Shown: positions 12,919-24,079, numbered from the stretch's first letter. The stretch: 63,381 bases of DNA from Stenotrophomonas sp. YIM B06876 (GCF_030711595.1 NZ_JAUJUJ010000017.1:1-63381), one strand, 5' to 3'. The notes: generated from the sequence alone by a model not told the origin. Numbers and translations: made by a program.

Positions 12919-13944
12919 TCAGTCCCAGCCGGCCAGCGCCAGCTTGCCGATGGTGCGGCCCGATTCCACCAGGCGATGGGCTTCGCGCAGATTGGCCGCG
13001 TTGATCGGCGCCAAGGTCCGGGTCACGGTGGTACGCAGCTCGCCGGCGTCGATCAGGCTGGCGGCGCGGGTGAGGATGCGATGCTGCTCGATCATGTCCG
13101 CGGTGCGGAAGCGCGCGCGGGTGAACATGAATTCCCAGTGGATGCCGATGCACTTGGCCTTGTACGGATCACCGATACGCAATTCGCCGGCCGGCTCCAC
13201 GATCAGCCCGACATGGCCCTGGGGTGCCAGAAGCTCGCCCAGCTGCTGCCAGTAATGGTCGGTGTCAGCCAGGTTGAGGGCGGCATTTACCTGGTCGATG
13301 CCCAGCGCTTTGAGCTGCGGCGCCAATGGCTGGCGATGGTCGATCACATGCGCGGCGCCCAGCTGCTTGCACCAGGCCACACTTTCCGGACGCGAAGCGG
13401 TGGCGATCACGCTGAACCCGGCATGGCGCGCCAACTGGATCGCCATGGAGCCAACGCCACCGGCGCCGCCGATCACCAGCAGCGTGCTGCCGAGGTGGCG
13501 CTGGCCATCCAGCTGGAAGGGCATGCGCTCGAACAGCAGCTCCCAGGCCGTCAGCGTGGTCAACGGCAGGGCCGCGGACTCGGCGAAGTCCAGTGTGGCC
13601 GGCTTGCGTCCCACCAGCCGCTCATCCACCAGCTGCAACTGCGCGTTGCTGCCGGAGCGGGTGACATCGCCGGCGTAATAGACCTCGTCGCCGGGCACAA
13701 AGGCGCTTGCCTGTGGTCCGACGGCTTCCACCACAGCGGCCGCATCAAACCCCAGGATGCGTGGTGGGGCTTCCACGGTGGGCTTGGGTCCGCGCAGCTT
13801 GGCATCCACCGGATTGACGGAAACCGCTTGCACCCGCACCAGAATGTCGTGGCCGGTGGGCGGGGGCGGGGCGGGCAGGTCGAGGTCCAGCAGCGACTGC
13901 GGGTCGTTGACGGGAAGATAGTGGGTCAGGCCGACGGCTTTCAT
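12919..13944 (-). CDS. Zinc-free MDR family oxidoreductase (quinone oxidoreductase-like)
   Basis: 341 aa medium-chain dehydrogenase/reductase. The GroES-like part is residues 1-140 (VSVNPVDAKLRGP, GFDAAAVVEAVGP) and the Rossmann part carries LLVIGGAGGVGSMAIQLARHAG. The structural and catalytic zinc ligands are absent, so it belongs with quinone oxidoreductase-like members despite the common name zinc-binding alcohol dehydrogenase. NADPH is the likely cofactor; substrate unknown. ATG at 13944 has GGAG at a plausible distance; an ATG 12 codons upstream is less likely. Confidence 0.88.
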   Translation of the reverse strand: MKAVGLTHYLPVNDPQSLLDLDLPAPPPPTGHDILVRVQAVSVNPVDAKLRGPKPTVEAPPRILGFDAAAVVEAVGPQASAFVPGDEVYYAGDVTRSGSNAQLQLVDERLVGRKPATLDFAESAALPLTTLTAWELLFERMPFQLDGQRHLGSTLLVIGGAGGVGSMAIQLARHAGFSVIATASRPESVAWCKQLGAAHVIDHRQPLAPQLKALGIDQVNAALNLADTDHYWQQLGELLAPQGHVGLIVEPAGELRIGDPYKAKCIGIHWEFMFTRARFRTADMIEQHRILTRAASLIDAGELRTTVTRTLAPINAANLREAHRLVESGRTIGKLALAGWD

Positions 13945-14318
13945 GGCGAGGTAGCTCCGAATGGACGGGGGCGGAGCCATGATACGCAGCGGTTTTAGCC
14001 GTTGTCCGCGTTTGACGCTGCCGGCAGCGCCCGGGATTTGCGTTGTTTTGCCGCAAATCCATCAAACGCGATAACGGCCAGCCCGGGTCTGGAGATTGCG
14101 CTTGCGCGGGTTCATCAACCTGTATAGGGTGCGCCCGAGGAGCAGTGGCAGCGCCGAAAACAGCCCCATATGTTATGCAGCTGTTAACGCCGTCTTCACT
14201 CAGCTGAGCATACTGTGCGTTGCGATGGCGTGCGGAAATGGCCGTCTGAACATTAAGAAACTACTGTGCTTGACCTGCTTCCACCGGTTACATACCCACG
14301 AAACAAGGAGTTGTATTC
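13945..14318. other. Divergent intergenic region, 374 bp
   Basis: This region separates the MDR gene (minus) from the OmpA-family gene (plus). It becomes relatively A/T-rich toward 14318 and should hold both promoters. TTGACC at 14270 and CATACT near 14209 are weak candidate elements; none is convincing. No gene seen. Confidence 0.4.
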
Positions 14319-15425
14319 ATGAATAAGAAAATCCTCACCGCCGCACTGCTCGGTGGTCTGGCGTTTGCCCAGGCTGCGTCGGCACAGGAATTCGATGATC
14401 GCTGGTATCTGACCGGTTCGGCCGGCTTCAACTTCCAGGACAACGATCGCGGTACCAATGATGCTCCGTTCGGCACCCTGGGCCTGGGCAAGTTCATCAG
14501 CCCGAACTGGTCGCTGGATGGCGAGCTGAACTACCAGAACCCGAATTTTGAATCCAACCAGGATCTGAACTGGTCGCAGTACGGTATTTCGCTGGATCTG
14601 CGTCGCCACTTCATCCAGGACGGCCGCGGCTGGAACCCGTACCTGCTGTTCGGTCTGGGCTACCAGAAGTCGGAAGAAGAGTATGTGATCAACAGCATCA
14701 ACTCGCCGGCCAAGCGCAAGGATGGCAACCTGGCCGCCAAGGCCGGTGTCGGCCTGCAGACCACCTTCGACAAGCGTATTGCCGTGCGTGCCGAACTGGC
14801 GTACCGCGCTGATTTCGACGACCAGAGCGTGAACCCGACGCTTGCCGGACATGACAACAACTGGTTTGGCGACGTGCTGGCTTCGGTCGGCGTCGTGATC
14901 CCGCTGGGACCGGCTCCGATGGCTGCCGTGGCTCCGCCGCCGGCTCCGGTTGCGCCGAGCTGCGCCGATCTGGATGACGACGGTGACGGCGTCAACAACT
15001 GCGACGACAAGTGCCCGAACTCCCAGCCTGGCCAGACCATCGGTCCGGATGGTTGCCCGGTGCCGGTCTCGATCGATCTGAAGGGCGTGAACTTCGACTT
15101 CGACAAGTCCACCCTGCGTCCCGATGCGGTTGCGATCCTGGGCGAAGCGGCCGAGATCCTGAAGCGTTACCCGGATCTGCGCGTTGAGGTTGCCGGTCAC
15201 ACCGACTCCATCGGCAGCGATGCATACAACCAGAAGCTGTCCGAGCGTCGCGCCACTGCGGTGTACGACTACCTGAAGAACAACGGCGTTGATACCTCGC
15301 GTATGGTCGGTCCGATCGGTTACGGCAAGAGCCGTCCGATTGCCCCGAACACCAACCCGGATGGTTCGGATAACCCGGAAGGTCGCGCCAAGAACCGTCG
15401 TACCGAGCTGAACGTCCAGAATTGA
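14319..15425 (+). CDS. ompA: OmpA-family outer membrane protein
   Basis: 368 aa. Signal peptide 1-22 (cleavage after ASAQ or ASA). An eight-strand beta-barrel domain follows to about residue 190, then a Pro/Ala hinge (APPPAPVAPS). A short calcium-type Asp repeat, DLDDDGDGVNNCDDKC, bears a likely disulfide pair. The C-terminal OmpA peptidoglycan-binding domain contains NFDFDKSTLRPDA, AGHTDSIGSDAYNQKLSERR and the closing NRRTEL. It should anchor the outer membrane to peptidoglycan, and its strong ribosome binding site (AAGGAG) and perfect terminator fit a highly expressed gene. The domain layout matches OprF/OmpA proteins of xanthomonads. Confidence 0.95.
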   Translation: MNKKILTAALLGGLAFAQAASAQEFDDRWYLTGSAGFNFQDNDRGTNDAPFGTLGLGKFISPNWSLDGELNYQNPNFESNQDLNWSQYGISLDLRRHFIQDGRGWNPYLLFGLGYQKSEEEYVINSINSPAKRKDGNLAAKAGVGLQTTFDKRIAVRAELAYRADFDDQSVNPTLAGHDNNWFGDVLASVGVVIPLGPAPMAAVAPPPAPVAPSCADLDDDGDGVNNCDDKCPNSQPGQTIGPDGCPVPVSIDLKGVNFDFDKSTLRPDAVAILGEAAEILKRYPDLRVEVAGHTDSIGSDAYNQKLSERRATAVYDYLKNNGVDTSRMVGPIGYGKSRPIAPNTNPDGSDNPEGRAKNRRTELNVQN

Positions 15426-15446
15426 CCGGACGCTTCGCTTGCTGAA

Positions 15447-15482
15447 CAAGGCCCGGCATTTGCCGGGCCTTGTTTTTTTTTA
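15447..15482 (+). terminator. Strong terminator after ompA
   Basis: CAAGGCCCGGC pairs perfectly with GCCGGGCCTTG around the loop ATTT, followed by about ten T. Confidence 0.95.
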
Positions 15483-15631
15483 TGGGTACACAGCACATGT
15501 GACGACCGCCCGAGGCGCCGGTTCTGCCACCCATTTGGCAAGTTTCCGGCATGCCCTGCAAACAATGGTTGAAAGCGGGCCAGGCGCTGCCTACACTCCG
15601 GGCGTTGTCCTTGTCCGAATGGAAAAATCCG

Positions 15632-16117
15632 ATGCTGCGTATTGCAATGGCTGGCGTGCTTGGCCTGGCCCTGATTCCCGTCGCCCACGCAGCCATTGAC
15701 TGTTCGGCCAGTGCGGTTACGCCACTGCCGTTGCCAGCCACGGTGATCGCGCCGGTGGCTTCCGAGCTCTACACCCGCCAGGTACAGCTGGGCATGCCCG
15801 CAGGCGTGCTGACATCCAATTTCAATGACGACCAGTCGCTGGACCGGGTGTTGATGCGTTTGCGCGTGGAAGGTTGCCACAGCGTTGCCAACGCCATCCC
15901 GGCTACGCCGGCAATCAAGGCCAATGACCCGGCGGCGTACAAGCCGGCGACCGAATTCGACAACACGCCCTGGCGCTTTGACATGAGCCAGAACGGCAAG
16001 CGCATGACCGCAGAAGAATTTGATGCCTGGATGAAGGCGCGCGGCGTGCGTGTGGTGAAGGCGCGTCCGGCGCCAGTAGAGGCGGCGGCCGAGCCGGCGC
16101 CGGTGGAAGTGAAGTAA
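15632..16117 (+). CDS. Small exported protein with C-terminal W/F-DAWMKA module
   Basis: 161 aa. Signal peptide 1-21 (MLRIAMAGVLGLALIPVAHAA). The mature part has two cysteines (24 and 82), enough for a disulfide. Residues 114-143 form a motif (RFDMSQNGKRM, then EEFDAWMKARGVRVVK) that recurs in the lipoprotein encoded at 16984-17301. The tail is Pro/Ala/Glu-rich. I cannot name the family. ATG at 15632 is chosen because it opens directly into a signal peptide; the frame is open for 27 codons before it without a better start. It follows the ompA terminator, so it has its own promoter. Confidence 0.7.
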   Translation: MLRIAMAGVLGLALIPVAHAAIDCSASAVTPLPLPATVIAPVASELYTRQVQLGMPAGVLTSNFNDDQSLDRVLMRLRVEGCHSVANAIPATPAIKANDPAAYKPATEFDNTPWRFDMSQNGKRMTAEEFDAWMKARGVRVVKARPAPVEAAAEPAPVEVK

Positions 16118-16983
16118 TCCGCCGGGCAGGGGCGCGCGCCAGGATGTAAAAGCGCGCCCGCTCCCCCGCACAGAACGCATAACCGGCCCGCGCCTGCGGA
16201 GCGTGTCAGAGCCCGGAAGGGCCTGGTGTGGGCACTTTTCAAGCCAGCCGTGTGCTCACGCACCCGCGCCGCGCGCTGGATTTCAGGGGCAGGCTGCGTC
16301 AGCGTTGATGCTCGGGTCATCCGTCATTCCGGAATTTCCGATCCTGCGCAGCAGCCGTCGCCGCAGCGCGGTGGCGGGCCAGTTGCCGGGGGCGAGCAAC
16401 TACCGTTATCTGATACTCAACACACCTCGCGGGCGGGTTGACCAGCGCCACGTGCCGGGAGTGGTGGTGATGCCCGGTATTGCCGCTTTGATGGCGCGCG
16501 CTGCCGTCGTGGGCGCCGCTCGCGCCTCGGGACAAGGCGGTAAAGCCTGTTGCTGTTGCCATCAACAGCACCGGTAGGCGGCTGCCTCACTGACCCGTTG
16601 ACGGGGCCGGACAAGATCCTGTGCAGGTCGGTCGATGCCTGATCCGCCACTGCTGGCACGCATCTGCGCCGGGGCGCATGAAGACCGCGAGGGGTTGTCG
16701 GCCTCTCACTCCGCGGGGGCTGCGCGACGGCCGAACGCCGCCTGACCCCCTGCGGCTCCGGCAGCGGAGGCGGGCTTCGACTTGCAGGGGTCCACCGCTG
16801 CCCGCGGCTGGGAATCGGCTCGCCCGTCTTGAAAGTGCTGAGCATTGGCCAGCCAGCGCGGATGCGGGGCAGCGTTTGTTGTGGAATGAATGTCTAGAAA
16901 TCAACCTTTTTTCAATCACATGAGATGATTTTTTAAGGTAAGGGCTTAGACTGCAGTTCTGAACCGCTCTCAAGGATGCCGTG
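16118..16983. other. Gene-free interval, 866 bp
   Basis: The longest gap in the window. Several open frames cross it on both strands but all translate to Arg/Ala/Pro-rich sequence with no ribosome binding site or family motif. The last 100 bp are distinctly A/T-rich, with AATCA and TGATT arms at 16914-16930 and a possible promoter (TTTCAA at 16910, TTTAAG at 16932) for the lipoprotein gene. Part of it may be a decayed gene. Confidence 0.45.
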
Positions 16984-17301
16984 ATGTCATCTCTTGCTTG
17001 TCACCGTTGCGGCATTGCGCTGCTGCTCGGTGGATTTGTACTGCTGTCTGCCGGCTGTGCTTCGACGGGGAAACAGCCCGCGGCAGCGGCGGCGACCGCA
17101 GCGGAGGTCCCGCTCAAGGCGGCGTCCGGCGGTGAGCGCGACGCCTTGGGCAATTACCGTTTCATGATGCAACAGGACGGGCAGAAAATGGGCGCCGACC
17201 AGTTCGATGCGTGGATGAAGGCCCACGGCATCCGCGTGGCCAAAGGTGCAGCCGCACCGACGGCCGCACCAGCCAAGAAATACCAAGAACCCCGCACGTA
17301 G
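16984..17301 (+). CDS. Small lipoprotein with C-terminal DAWMKA module
   Basis: 105 aa. A lipoprotein-type signal ends FVLLSAGC with Cys25, so it is probably membrane-anchored. After a Lys/Ala linker, residues 58-87 (YRFMMQQDGQKM, then DQFDAWMKAHGIRVAK) repeat the module of the protein encoded at 15632-16117, with 18 of 30 positions identical by my alignment. The start is ATG at 16984, 7 nt after AAGGA; GTG at 16981 is possible. The stop codon TAG lies within the GTAG end of a palindromic repeat, so the present C terminus may have been set by that insertion. Function unknown. Confidence 0.72.
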   Translation: MSSLACHRCGIALLLGGFVLLSAGCASTGKQPAAAAATAAEVPLKAASGGERDALGNYRFMMQQDGQKMGADQFDAWMKAHGIRVAKGAAAPTAAPAKKYQEPRT

Positions 17302-17365
17302 TGCCGAGCCATGCCCGGCAGCGGCTTTACCGCTAGTGCCCCAGCCGAGCATGGTTCGGCTCTAC
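17298..17365. repeat. GTAG-type REP dimer, resembles SMAG elements
   Basis: 68 bp with GTAG at the left end and CTAC at the right. The left half, GTAG then TGCCGAGC-CAT-GCCCGGCA, is a hairpin. The right half, AGCCGAGC-ATG-GTTCGGCT then CTAC, is a second hairpin in inverted orientation. Two inverted GTAG hairpins in close array are the layout of REP doublets; the sequence resembles the SMAG family of Stenotrophomonas. Such elements are moved by RAYT transposases, none of which is in this window. Confidence 0.8.
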
Positions 17366-17370
17366 AGAAC

Positions 17371-17405
17371 AAAAAAACAGGCGCCCTTGGGCGCCTGTTT
17401 TTTGT
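17371..17405. terminator. Bidirectional terminator
   Basis: ACAGGCGCC / GGCGCCTGT stem with CTTG loop, seven A on the left and seven T on the right. It serves the lipoprotein gene (plus) and kbl (minus). Confidence 0.93.
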
Positions 17406-17423
17406 TCAAACCAAAGGCAAACT

Positions 17424-18638
17424 TCAGCCCTTGATCACCCCCAGCTCGCGACCGATGCGGGTAAACGCGTCGATGGCCTGATCCAGGTGCGCGCGGCTGT
17501 GCGCGGCGCTGATCTGGGTGCGGATGCGCGCCTGGCCCTTGGGCACTACCGGGAAGAAGAAGCCGATCGCGTAGATGCCTTCTTCCAGCAGACGCTCGGC
17601 GAAGCGCTGCGCCAGCGGCGCGTCGTACAGCATCACCGGGCTGATCGGGTGCACGCCCGGCTTCACGTCGAAACCGGCGGCGATCATCTTCTCGCGGAAA
17701 TAGGCGGTGTTCTGGCGCAGCGTTTCGCGCAGGTCATCGGCGGCGGCCAGCATCTCGAACGCCTTGATGCCGGCAGCGACCACGTGCGGCGGCAGCGAGT
17801 TGGAGAACAGGTACGGGCGCGAACGCTGGCGCAGCAGCTCGATGACCTCGGCGCTGGCGCAGGTGAAGCCGCCCAGCGCGCCGCCCATGGCCTTGCCCAG
17901 GGTGCCGGTGATGATGTCGATCTTGTCCAGCACGCCCTTGACCTCGGCCGAGCCGCGGCCGGTGGCGCCGAGGAAGCCGGTGGCATGGCATTCGTCGATG
18001 TGCACCAGCGCGTTGTACTTCTTCGCCAGCGCGGTGATTTCATCCAGCGGGGCGATGAAACCGTCCATCGAGAACACGCCGTCGGTGGTGATCAGCTTGG
18101 TCCTGCAGCCGGCCGCATCGGCGGCCTGCAGCTGCGCTTCCAGATCGGCCATGTCGCAGTTGGCGTAGCGGAAACGCTTGGCCTTGCACAGGCGCACGCC
18201 ATCGATGATCGAGGCGTGGTTGAGCGAATCGGAGATGACGGCGTCGTTCTCGCCCAGCAGCGGCTCGAACAGGCCGCCGTTGGCATCGAAGCAGGCCGCG
18301 TACAGGATGGTGTCATCCTTGCCGAAGAACCCGGCGATCTGCGCTTCCAGCTGCTTGTGCAGGTCCTGGGTGCCGCAGATGAAGCGTACCGAGGCCATGC
18401 CGAAGCCGTGGCTGTCCAGTGCGTCCTTGGCCGCCTGGATCAGGTCCGGATGGTCGGCCAGGCCCAGGTAGTTGTTGGCGCAGAAGTTCAGCACCGTGCG
18501 GCCGTCATCCAGGGTGATTTCGGCCGATTGCGGGCTGGTGATGATGCGCTCGGACTTGAACAGGCCCTGGGCGCGGATGGCGTCCAGTTCCTCGGCGTAA
18601 TGCCGGGTCAGCGGGGAGACGGTCGGAATCGAAGTCAT
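17424..18638 (-). CDS. kbl: Glycine C-acetyltransferase (2-amino-3-ketobutyrate CoA ligase)
   Basis: 404 aa PLP enzyme of the alpha-oxoamine synthase family. The PLP lysine is Lys249 in [14 protein letters not shown]. Other landmarks are [14 protein letters not shown] (51-64), FDANGGLFE (117-125) and [10 protein letters not shown] (213-222). It splits 2-amino-3-ketobutyrate with CoA into glycine and acetyl-CoA, the second step of threonine breakdown after Tdh. The start at 18638 matches the family N terminus; the open frame upstream to 18935 is Pro/Arg-rich and rejected. tdh lies on the same strand 1.3 kb upstream, separated by an opposing porin gene, so this is not the usual tight kbl-tdh operon. 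Confidence 0.96.
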   Translation of the reverse strand: MTSIPTVSPLTRHYAEELDAIRAQGLFKSERIITSPQSAEITLDDGRTVLNFCANNYLGLADHPDLIQAAKDALDSHGFGMASVRFICGTQDLHKQLEAQIAGFFGKDDTILYAACFDANGGLFEPLLGENDAVISDSLNHASIIDGVRLCKAKRFRYANCDMADLEAQLQAADAAGCRTKLITTDGVFSMDGFIAPLDEITALAKKYNALVHIDECHATGFLGATGRGSAEVKGVLDKIDIITGTLGKAMGGALGGFTCASAEVIELLRQRSRPYLFSNSLPPHVVAAGIKAFEMLAAADDLRETLRQNTAYFREKMIAAGFDVKPGVHPISPVMLYDAPLAQRFAERLLEEGIYAIGFFFPVVPKGQARIRTQISAAHSRAHLDQAIDAFTRIGRELGVIKG

Positions 18639-19060
18639 GGCGGGGCCGTGCTGCAGATAGGGAAGCACCGATTTTAGCCGCCCGGCCGGAACCGCGCCCG
18701 GACCGGGCGGATTGCCCGAGGGAAATCCTCGGGCGCCCGGCGGATCTGGCGGGGGCCAAGGGCAGGTGACAACGGCGGAGTCGCGGCAACGCAGCGGTTC
18801 GGCTGCCACCTTGCCGCCGGGCGCCGCGCCGGTGGAAGTGGAACTGCCGGCAGCCTGCGCGCCCGCTTTCGCAGGTGGCGCAGATGCCGCTGCGGGTATG
18901 CCGTTACGGCGTGTGTGGGTGGTCGCCCATTGCACAGGTGCTGGGTGGATTCCGGTTGACGAGGAAATTGCTGCGGCGCAGTATCCATCAGGTTAAAAAT
19001 TCGTGAACCGGAGCGCCGGCTCATGCATTATTGGCTCCGCCCACCGTCTGGAGATTCACC
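18639..19060. other. Divergent intergenic region, 422 bp
   Basis: Lies between kbl (minus) and the TorF porin (plus). It contains a GC-rich hairpin near 18715-18745 and, near the porin end, TTGACG at 18956 with A-rich DNA at 18993-19000 that may form its promoter. No glycine-riboswitch-like structure was recognised. Confidence 0.4.
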
Positions 19061-19768
19061 GTGAACCACCGCAAACCCCTCATCGCGTCCGCCTGCGCCC
19101 TGCTGCTGTCCGTTCCGTTCGCCGTCTGTGCCCAGGAAGAAACGGCCTCGCCGATCAGCTGGGAAATCGGCGCGGTATCGGATTACCTGTTCCGCGGCGT
19201 CTCGCAGACCGACGAGAAGCCGACCGCGCAAGCCGGCATCACCTGGACCGCGCCGTTCGGCCTGTATGCCGGCGGCTGGGCTTCGGGTGTGGATTTCGGT
19301 GACGGCAGCCCGGATGTCGAAGTGGACTACTTCGTCGGCTACGGCTTCGACCTCAACGGGCAGGTCAACCTGGATGTGCTGCTCAACCGCTACAGCTATC
19401 CCGGTGCCAGCGAGCTGGCGTACAACGAACTGATCACCACCGCGACCTTCGCCGATACCTGGAAGGTGAGCGTGGGTTACACCAACGATGTGTTCCACAC
19501 CGCCACCGACGGCTGGTACTACAGCGTCGGTGGCGAGTGGACGCTGCCGCAGGATTTCAGCATCGCCGCCAACGTCGGCCGCAGCACCTTCAGTGACCGC
19601 CTTGCCGCCGAAGCCGATGACTACACCGACTGGAATGTCAGCGTCGGCAAGAACATCGGCATCGCCAACGTGTCGCTGGGCTACTTCGGCACCGACGGCA
19701 GCGGCCGCCGCAGTTTCGGCAAGCTGGCCGACAACCGCGTGGTCCTGTCGCTGAAAATCGCGCAGTAA
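19061..19768 (+). CDS. TorF family putative porin
   Basis: 235 aa. Signal peptide 1-24 (MNHRKPLIASACALLLSVPFAVCAQ, first residue from GTG). The mature protein is a beta-strand-rich barrel with the family opening WEIGAVSDYLFRGVSQTDEKP and repeated aromatic-ended strands, closing in VVLSLKIAQ with no terminal Phe. TorF proteins are outer-membrane barrels of unknown cargo. The GTG start at 19061 is favoured by CTGGAG ten bases upstream; TTG at 19031 in the same frame is unlikely. It ends in a perfect hairpin that also occurs near 41155. Confidence 0.85.
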   Translation: MNHRKPLIASACALLLSVPFAVCAQEETASPISWEIGAVSDYLFRGVSQTDEKPTAQAGITWTAPFGLYAGGWASGVDFGDGSPDVEVDYFVGYGFDLNGQVNLDVLLNRYSYPGASELAYNELITTATFADTWKVSVGYTNDVFHTATDGWYYSVGGEWTLPQDFSIAANVGRSTFSDRLAAEADDYTDWNVSVGKNIGIANVSLGYFGTDGSGRRSFGKLADNRVVLSLKIAQ

Positions 19769-19788
19769 GCCGCGCGCTTGCCGCAAAA

Positions 19789-19816
19789 GGAAAAGGCGCC
19801 GCAAGGCGCCTTTTCC
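19789..19816 (+). terminator. Terminator hairpin with a second copy in the window
   Basis: GGAAAAGGCGCC - GCAA - GGCGCCTTTTCC, a 12-bp perfect stem with a GNRA loop. The same sequence in opposite orientation lies at 41156-41183. Confidence 0.85.
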
Positions 19817-19915
19817 GTGGTTGCTGGCCGCGCGGTGGTGCCGGGCAAGGCCCGGCCGCACATTCCCGGCGGGACGCCCCGCGCTATGCGGGGCCGCGCG
19901 TACCCGGCAGGCGGC

Positions 19916-20938
19916 TCAGTTCCAGCTCAGCACCACTTTGCCGGCCTTGCCCGCTTCCATCAGGTCGAAACCCTTCTGGAAATCGTCGATCGGCAGCTGG
20001 TGGGTGAGCACCTTGCCCAGCGGGAAACCGCCCAGCACCAGCTGGGTCATCTTGTACCAGGTCTCGTACATCTTGCGGCCGTAGATGCCTTGCACGGTCA
20101 GGCCCTTGAAGATGATCTTGTCCCAGTCGCAGCCGGCGCCCTTGGGCATGATGCCGAGCATGGCGATCTTGCCGCCGTGGTACATGCAGTCGAGCATGTC
20201 GTTGAACGCGCGCGGATTGCCGCTCATTTCCAGGCCCACGTCGAAGCCTTCCATGTGCAGGTCCGCCATCACGTCCTTGAGCGAGGTATGGGTGACGTTG
20301 ACCACGCGGGTGGCACCCATGTCGGCGGCCAGCTTCAGGCGGAAATCGTTGACGTCGGTGACCACCACGTTGCGCGCACCGATCTGCTTGCAGATGCCGG
20401 CGGCGATGATGCCGATCGGGCCGGCGCCGGTGATCAGCACGTCCTCGCCGATCACGTTGAACTCCAGCGCGCAGTGCGCGGCGTTGCCGTACGGATCGAA
20501 GAACGCGGCCAGCTCGGAGGGAATCTGGTCGGGGATCGGCCACAGGTTGGAGGCTGGCATCACCATGTATTCGGCGAAGGCGCCGTTGATGTTGACGCCG
20601 ATGCCCACCGTGTTCGGGCACAGGTGCTGGCGGCCGCCGCGGCAGTTGCGGCAGTGGCCGCAGACGATGTGGCCTTCGGCCGACACGCGCTGGCCGATTT
20701 CATAGCCGGTCACGCCCGGGCCGATTTCGGCGATGCGGCCGACGAATTCGTGGCCGATGGTCAGGCCCGGCTTGATGGTGCGCTGGCTCCACTCGTCCCA
20801 CAGGTAGATGTGCAGGTCGGTGCCGCAGATCGCGGTCTTTTCCAGCTTGATCAGCACCTGGTTGGGGCCCGGCGTCGGTACCGGCACCTCTTCCATCCAG
20901 ATGCCCTTGCCCGCTTCGCGCTTCACCAGCGCCTTCAT
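19916..20938 (-). CDS. tdh: L-threonine 3-dehydrogenase
   Basis: 340 aa zinc-dependent MDR enzyme oxidising threonine to 2-amino-3-ketobutyrate with NAD. Catalytic zinc ligands lie in [12 protein letters not shown] and GHEF; the structural zinc is bound by [19 protein letters not shown]. The NAD-binding [11 protein letters not shown] segment follows, and the C terminus ends [20 protein letters not shown] as in E. coli Tdh. I start at [14 protein letters not shown]; an in-frame ATG four codons upstream (20950) is equally possible, as neither has a clear ribosome binding site. A perfect TATAAT lies 43 bp upstream. Confidence 0.97.
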   Translation of the reverse strand: MKALVKREAGKGIWMEEVPVPTPGPNQVLIKLEKTAICGTDLHIYLWDEWSQRTIKPGLTIGHEFVGRIAEIGPGVTGYEIGQRVSAEGHIVCGHCRNCRGGRQHLCPNTVGIGVNINGAFAEYMVMPASNLWPIPDQIPSELAAFFDPYGNAAHCALEFNVIGEDVLITGAGPIGIIAAGICKQIGARNVVVTDVNDFRLKLAADMGATRVVNVTHTSLKDVMADLHMEGFDVGLEMSGNPRAFNDMLDCMYHGGKIAMLGIMPKGAGCDWDKIIFKGLTVQGIYGRKMYETWYKMTQLVLGGFPLGKVLTHQLPIDDFQKGFDLMEAGKAGKVVLSWN

Positions 20939-20980
20939 TGTCTGTGCCATTGCCGGAAAACCACAGTAGGAAAGCCGTCG

Positions 20981-20986
20981 ATTATA
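20981..20986 (-). promoter_or_regulatory. -10 box of probable tdh promoter
   Basis: TATAAT on the minus strand, 43 bp before the tdh start. The -35 region (GCCGTG at 17 bp) does not match consensus, so an activator may be needed. The plus-strand TACAAT at 21060-21065 may serve the divergent peptidase gene. Confidence 0.5.
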
Positions 20987-21094
20987 GGCGTTTGCCGGTA
21001 AACCACGGCAGGCCCGGTCCGTGTCCAATGGCACGGGGCGGGGAAATCGTCACCGGCGTTACAATCGGCGGTTCCACTTCCCAAGGGGTGCTTG

Positions 21095-23257
<2,163 letters not shown>

Positions 23258-23288
23258 AGACGGGCCCAGTAAAGGCGCGGGGCAGACA

Positions 23289-23318
23289 AACCCCGGACCC
23301 CCTGGTCCGGGGTTTTTT
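23289..23318 (+). terminator. Strong terminator after dpp7
   Basis: AACCCCGGACC pairs with GGTCCGGGGTT across CCCT, followed by a T run. Confidence 0.93.
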
Positions 23319-23434
23319 CATGCCCGCGCGGCCAGGCCGGGCAGGGGCGGCCTGCGCTTTGCTGCGCCGCGCTATGATGCCGGCCCATCCCCATTCACCG
23401 GGATGCCCTCCCACTTCAATGGAAATCCCGCTGC

Positions 23435-24079
23435 ATGCGCATCCTGCTTGCCCGTCACGGTGAAACGCCGTGGAACGCCGAAGGCCGCTATCAGGGCCAG
23501 ATCGACATTCCCCTGTCACCGCTGGGGGAGGCGCAGGCCAAGGCCCTGGGTGAGCGGCTGAAAGGGCTGGAGATCACCCGTGCAGTGGCCTCGCCGCTGG
23601 CGCGCGCGCAGAGCACCGCCAGGTTCGCACTGGGCGCCGATCGTGAAGCCATGCTGCTGACCGAGCCGGACCTGCAGGAAATCGCCCACGGCGAGTGGGA
23701 AGGCCTGCTGGCCAGCGAGATCAACGACAGGGACCCGGCCCGCCTGCGTGCCTGGCGCGAAGAGCCGGACACGGTGCTGATGCCCGGCGGCGAATCGCTG
23801 CGGCAGGTGCTCGATCGCAGCTGGCGCGGGCTGGCGGCTGCGGCCGAAGGCCTGGGCGAAGACGACACCCTGCTGGTGGTGGCGCATGACGCGGTCAACC
23901 GGGTGATCCTGTGCAGGGTGCTGGGCCTGCCGATCAGCAAGCTGTGGACCTTCCGCCAGGCGCCGACCACGCTCAACCTGCTGGAAGGCAGGGATCTGGA
24001 CAGCCTGGAAGTGGTGCGTCTGAATGACTGTGCGCATCACACCCCGTTCTTCGGTGAAGCCAGGCACCGCGCGCTGTAA
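23435..24079 (+). CDS. Histidine phosphatase family protein (GpmB/CobC-like)
   Basis: 214 aa, single histidine phosphatase domain. The catalytic RHG motif is LLARHGETPWNAEGRYQGQ (His8), and the second histidine lies in LLVVAHDAVNRV. ASPLARAQSTA is the third conserved part. Families with this architecture include cofactor-dependent phosphoglycerate mutase-like and alpha-ribazole phosphatase-like enzymes; the sequence does not decide among them. A TATGAT at 23373-23378 upstream is a possible -10 box. The next gene is folC on the same strand after 382 bp, so co-transcription is uncertain. Confidence 0.88.
   Translation: MRILLARHGETPWNAEGRYQGQIDIPLSPLGEAQAKALGERLKGLEITRAVASPLARAQSTARFALGADREAMLLTEPDLQEIAHGEWEGLLASEINDRDPARLRAWREEPDTVLMPGGESLRQVLDRSWRGLAAAAEGLGEDDTLLVVAHDAVNRVILCRVLGLPISKLWTFRQAPTTLNLLEGRDLDSLEVVRLNDCAHHTPFFGEARHRAL

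Noticed and set aside
18639..19060. Possible glycine riboswitch upstream of kbl
   Set aside because: I could not find the paired conserved core; only ordinary GC hairpins are present.
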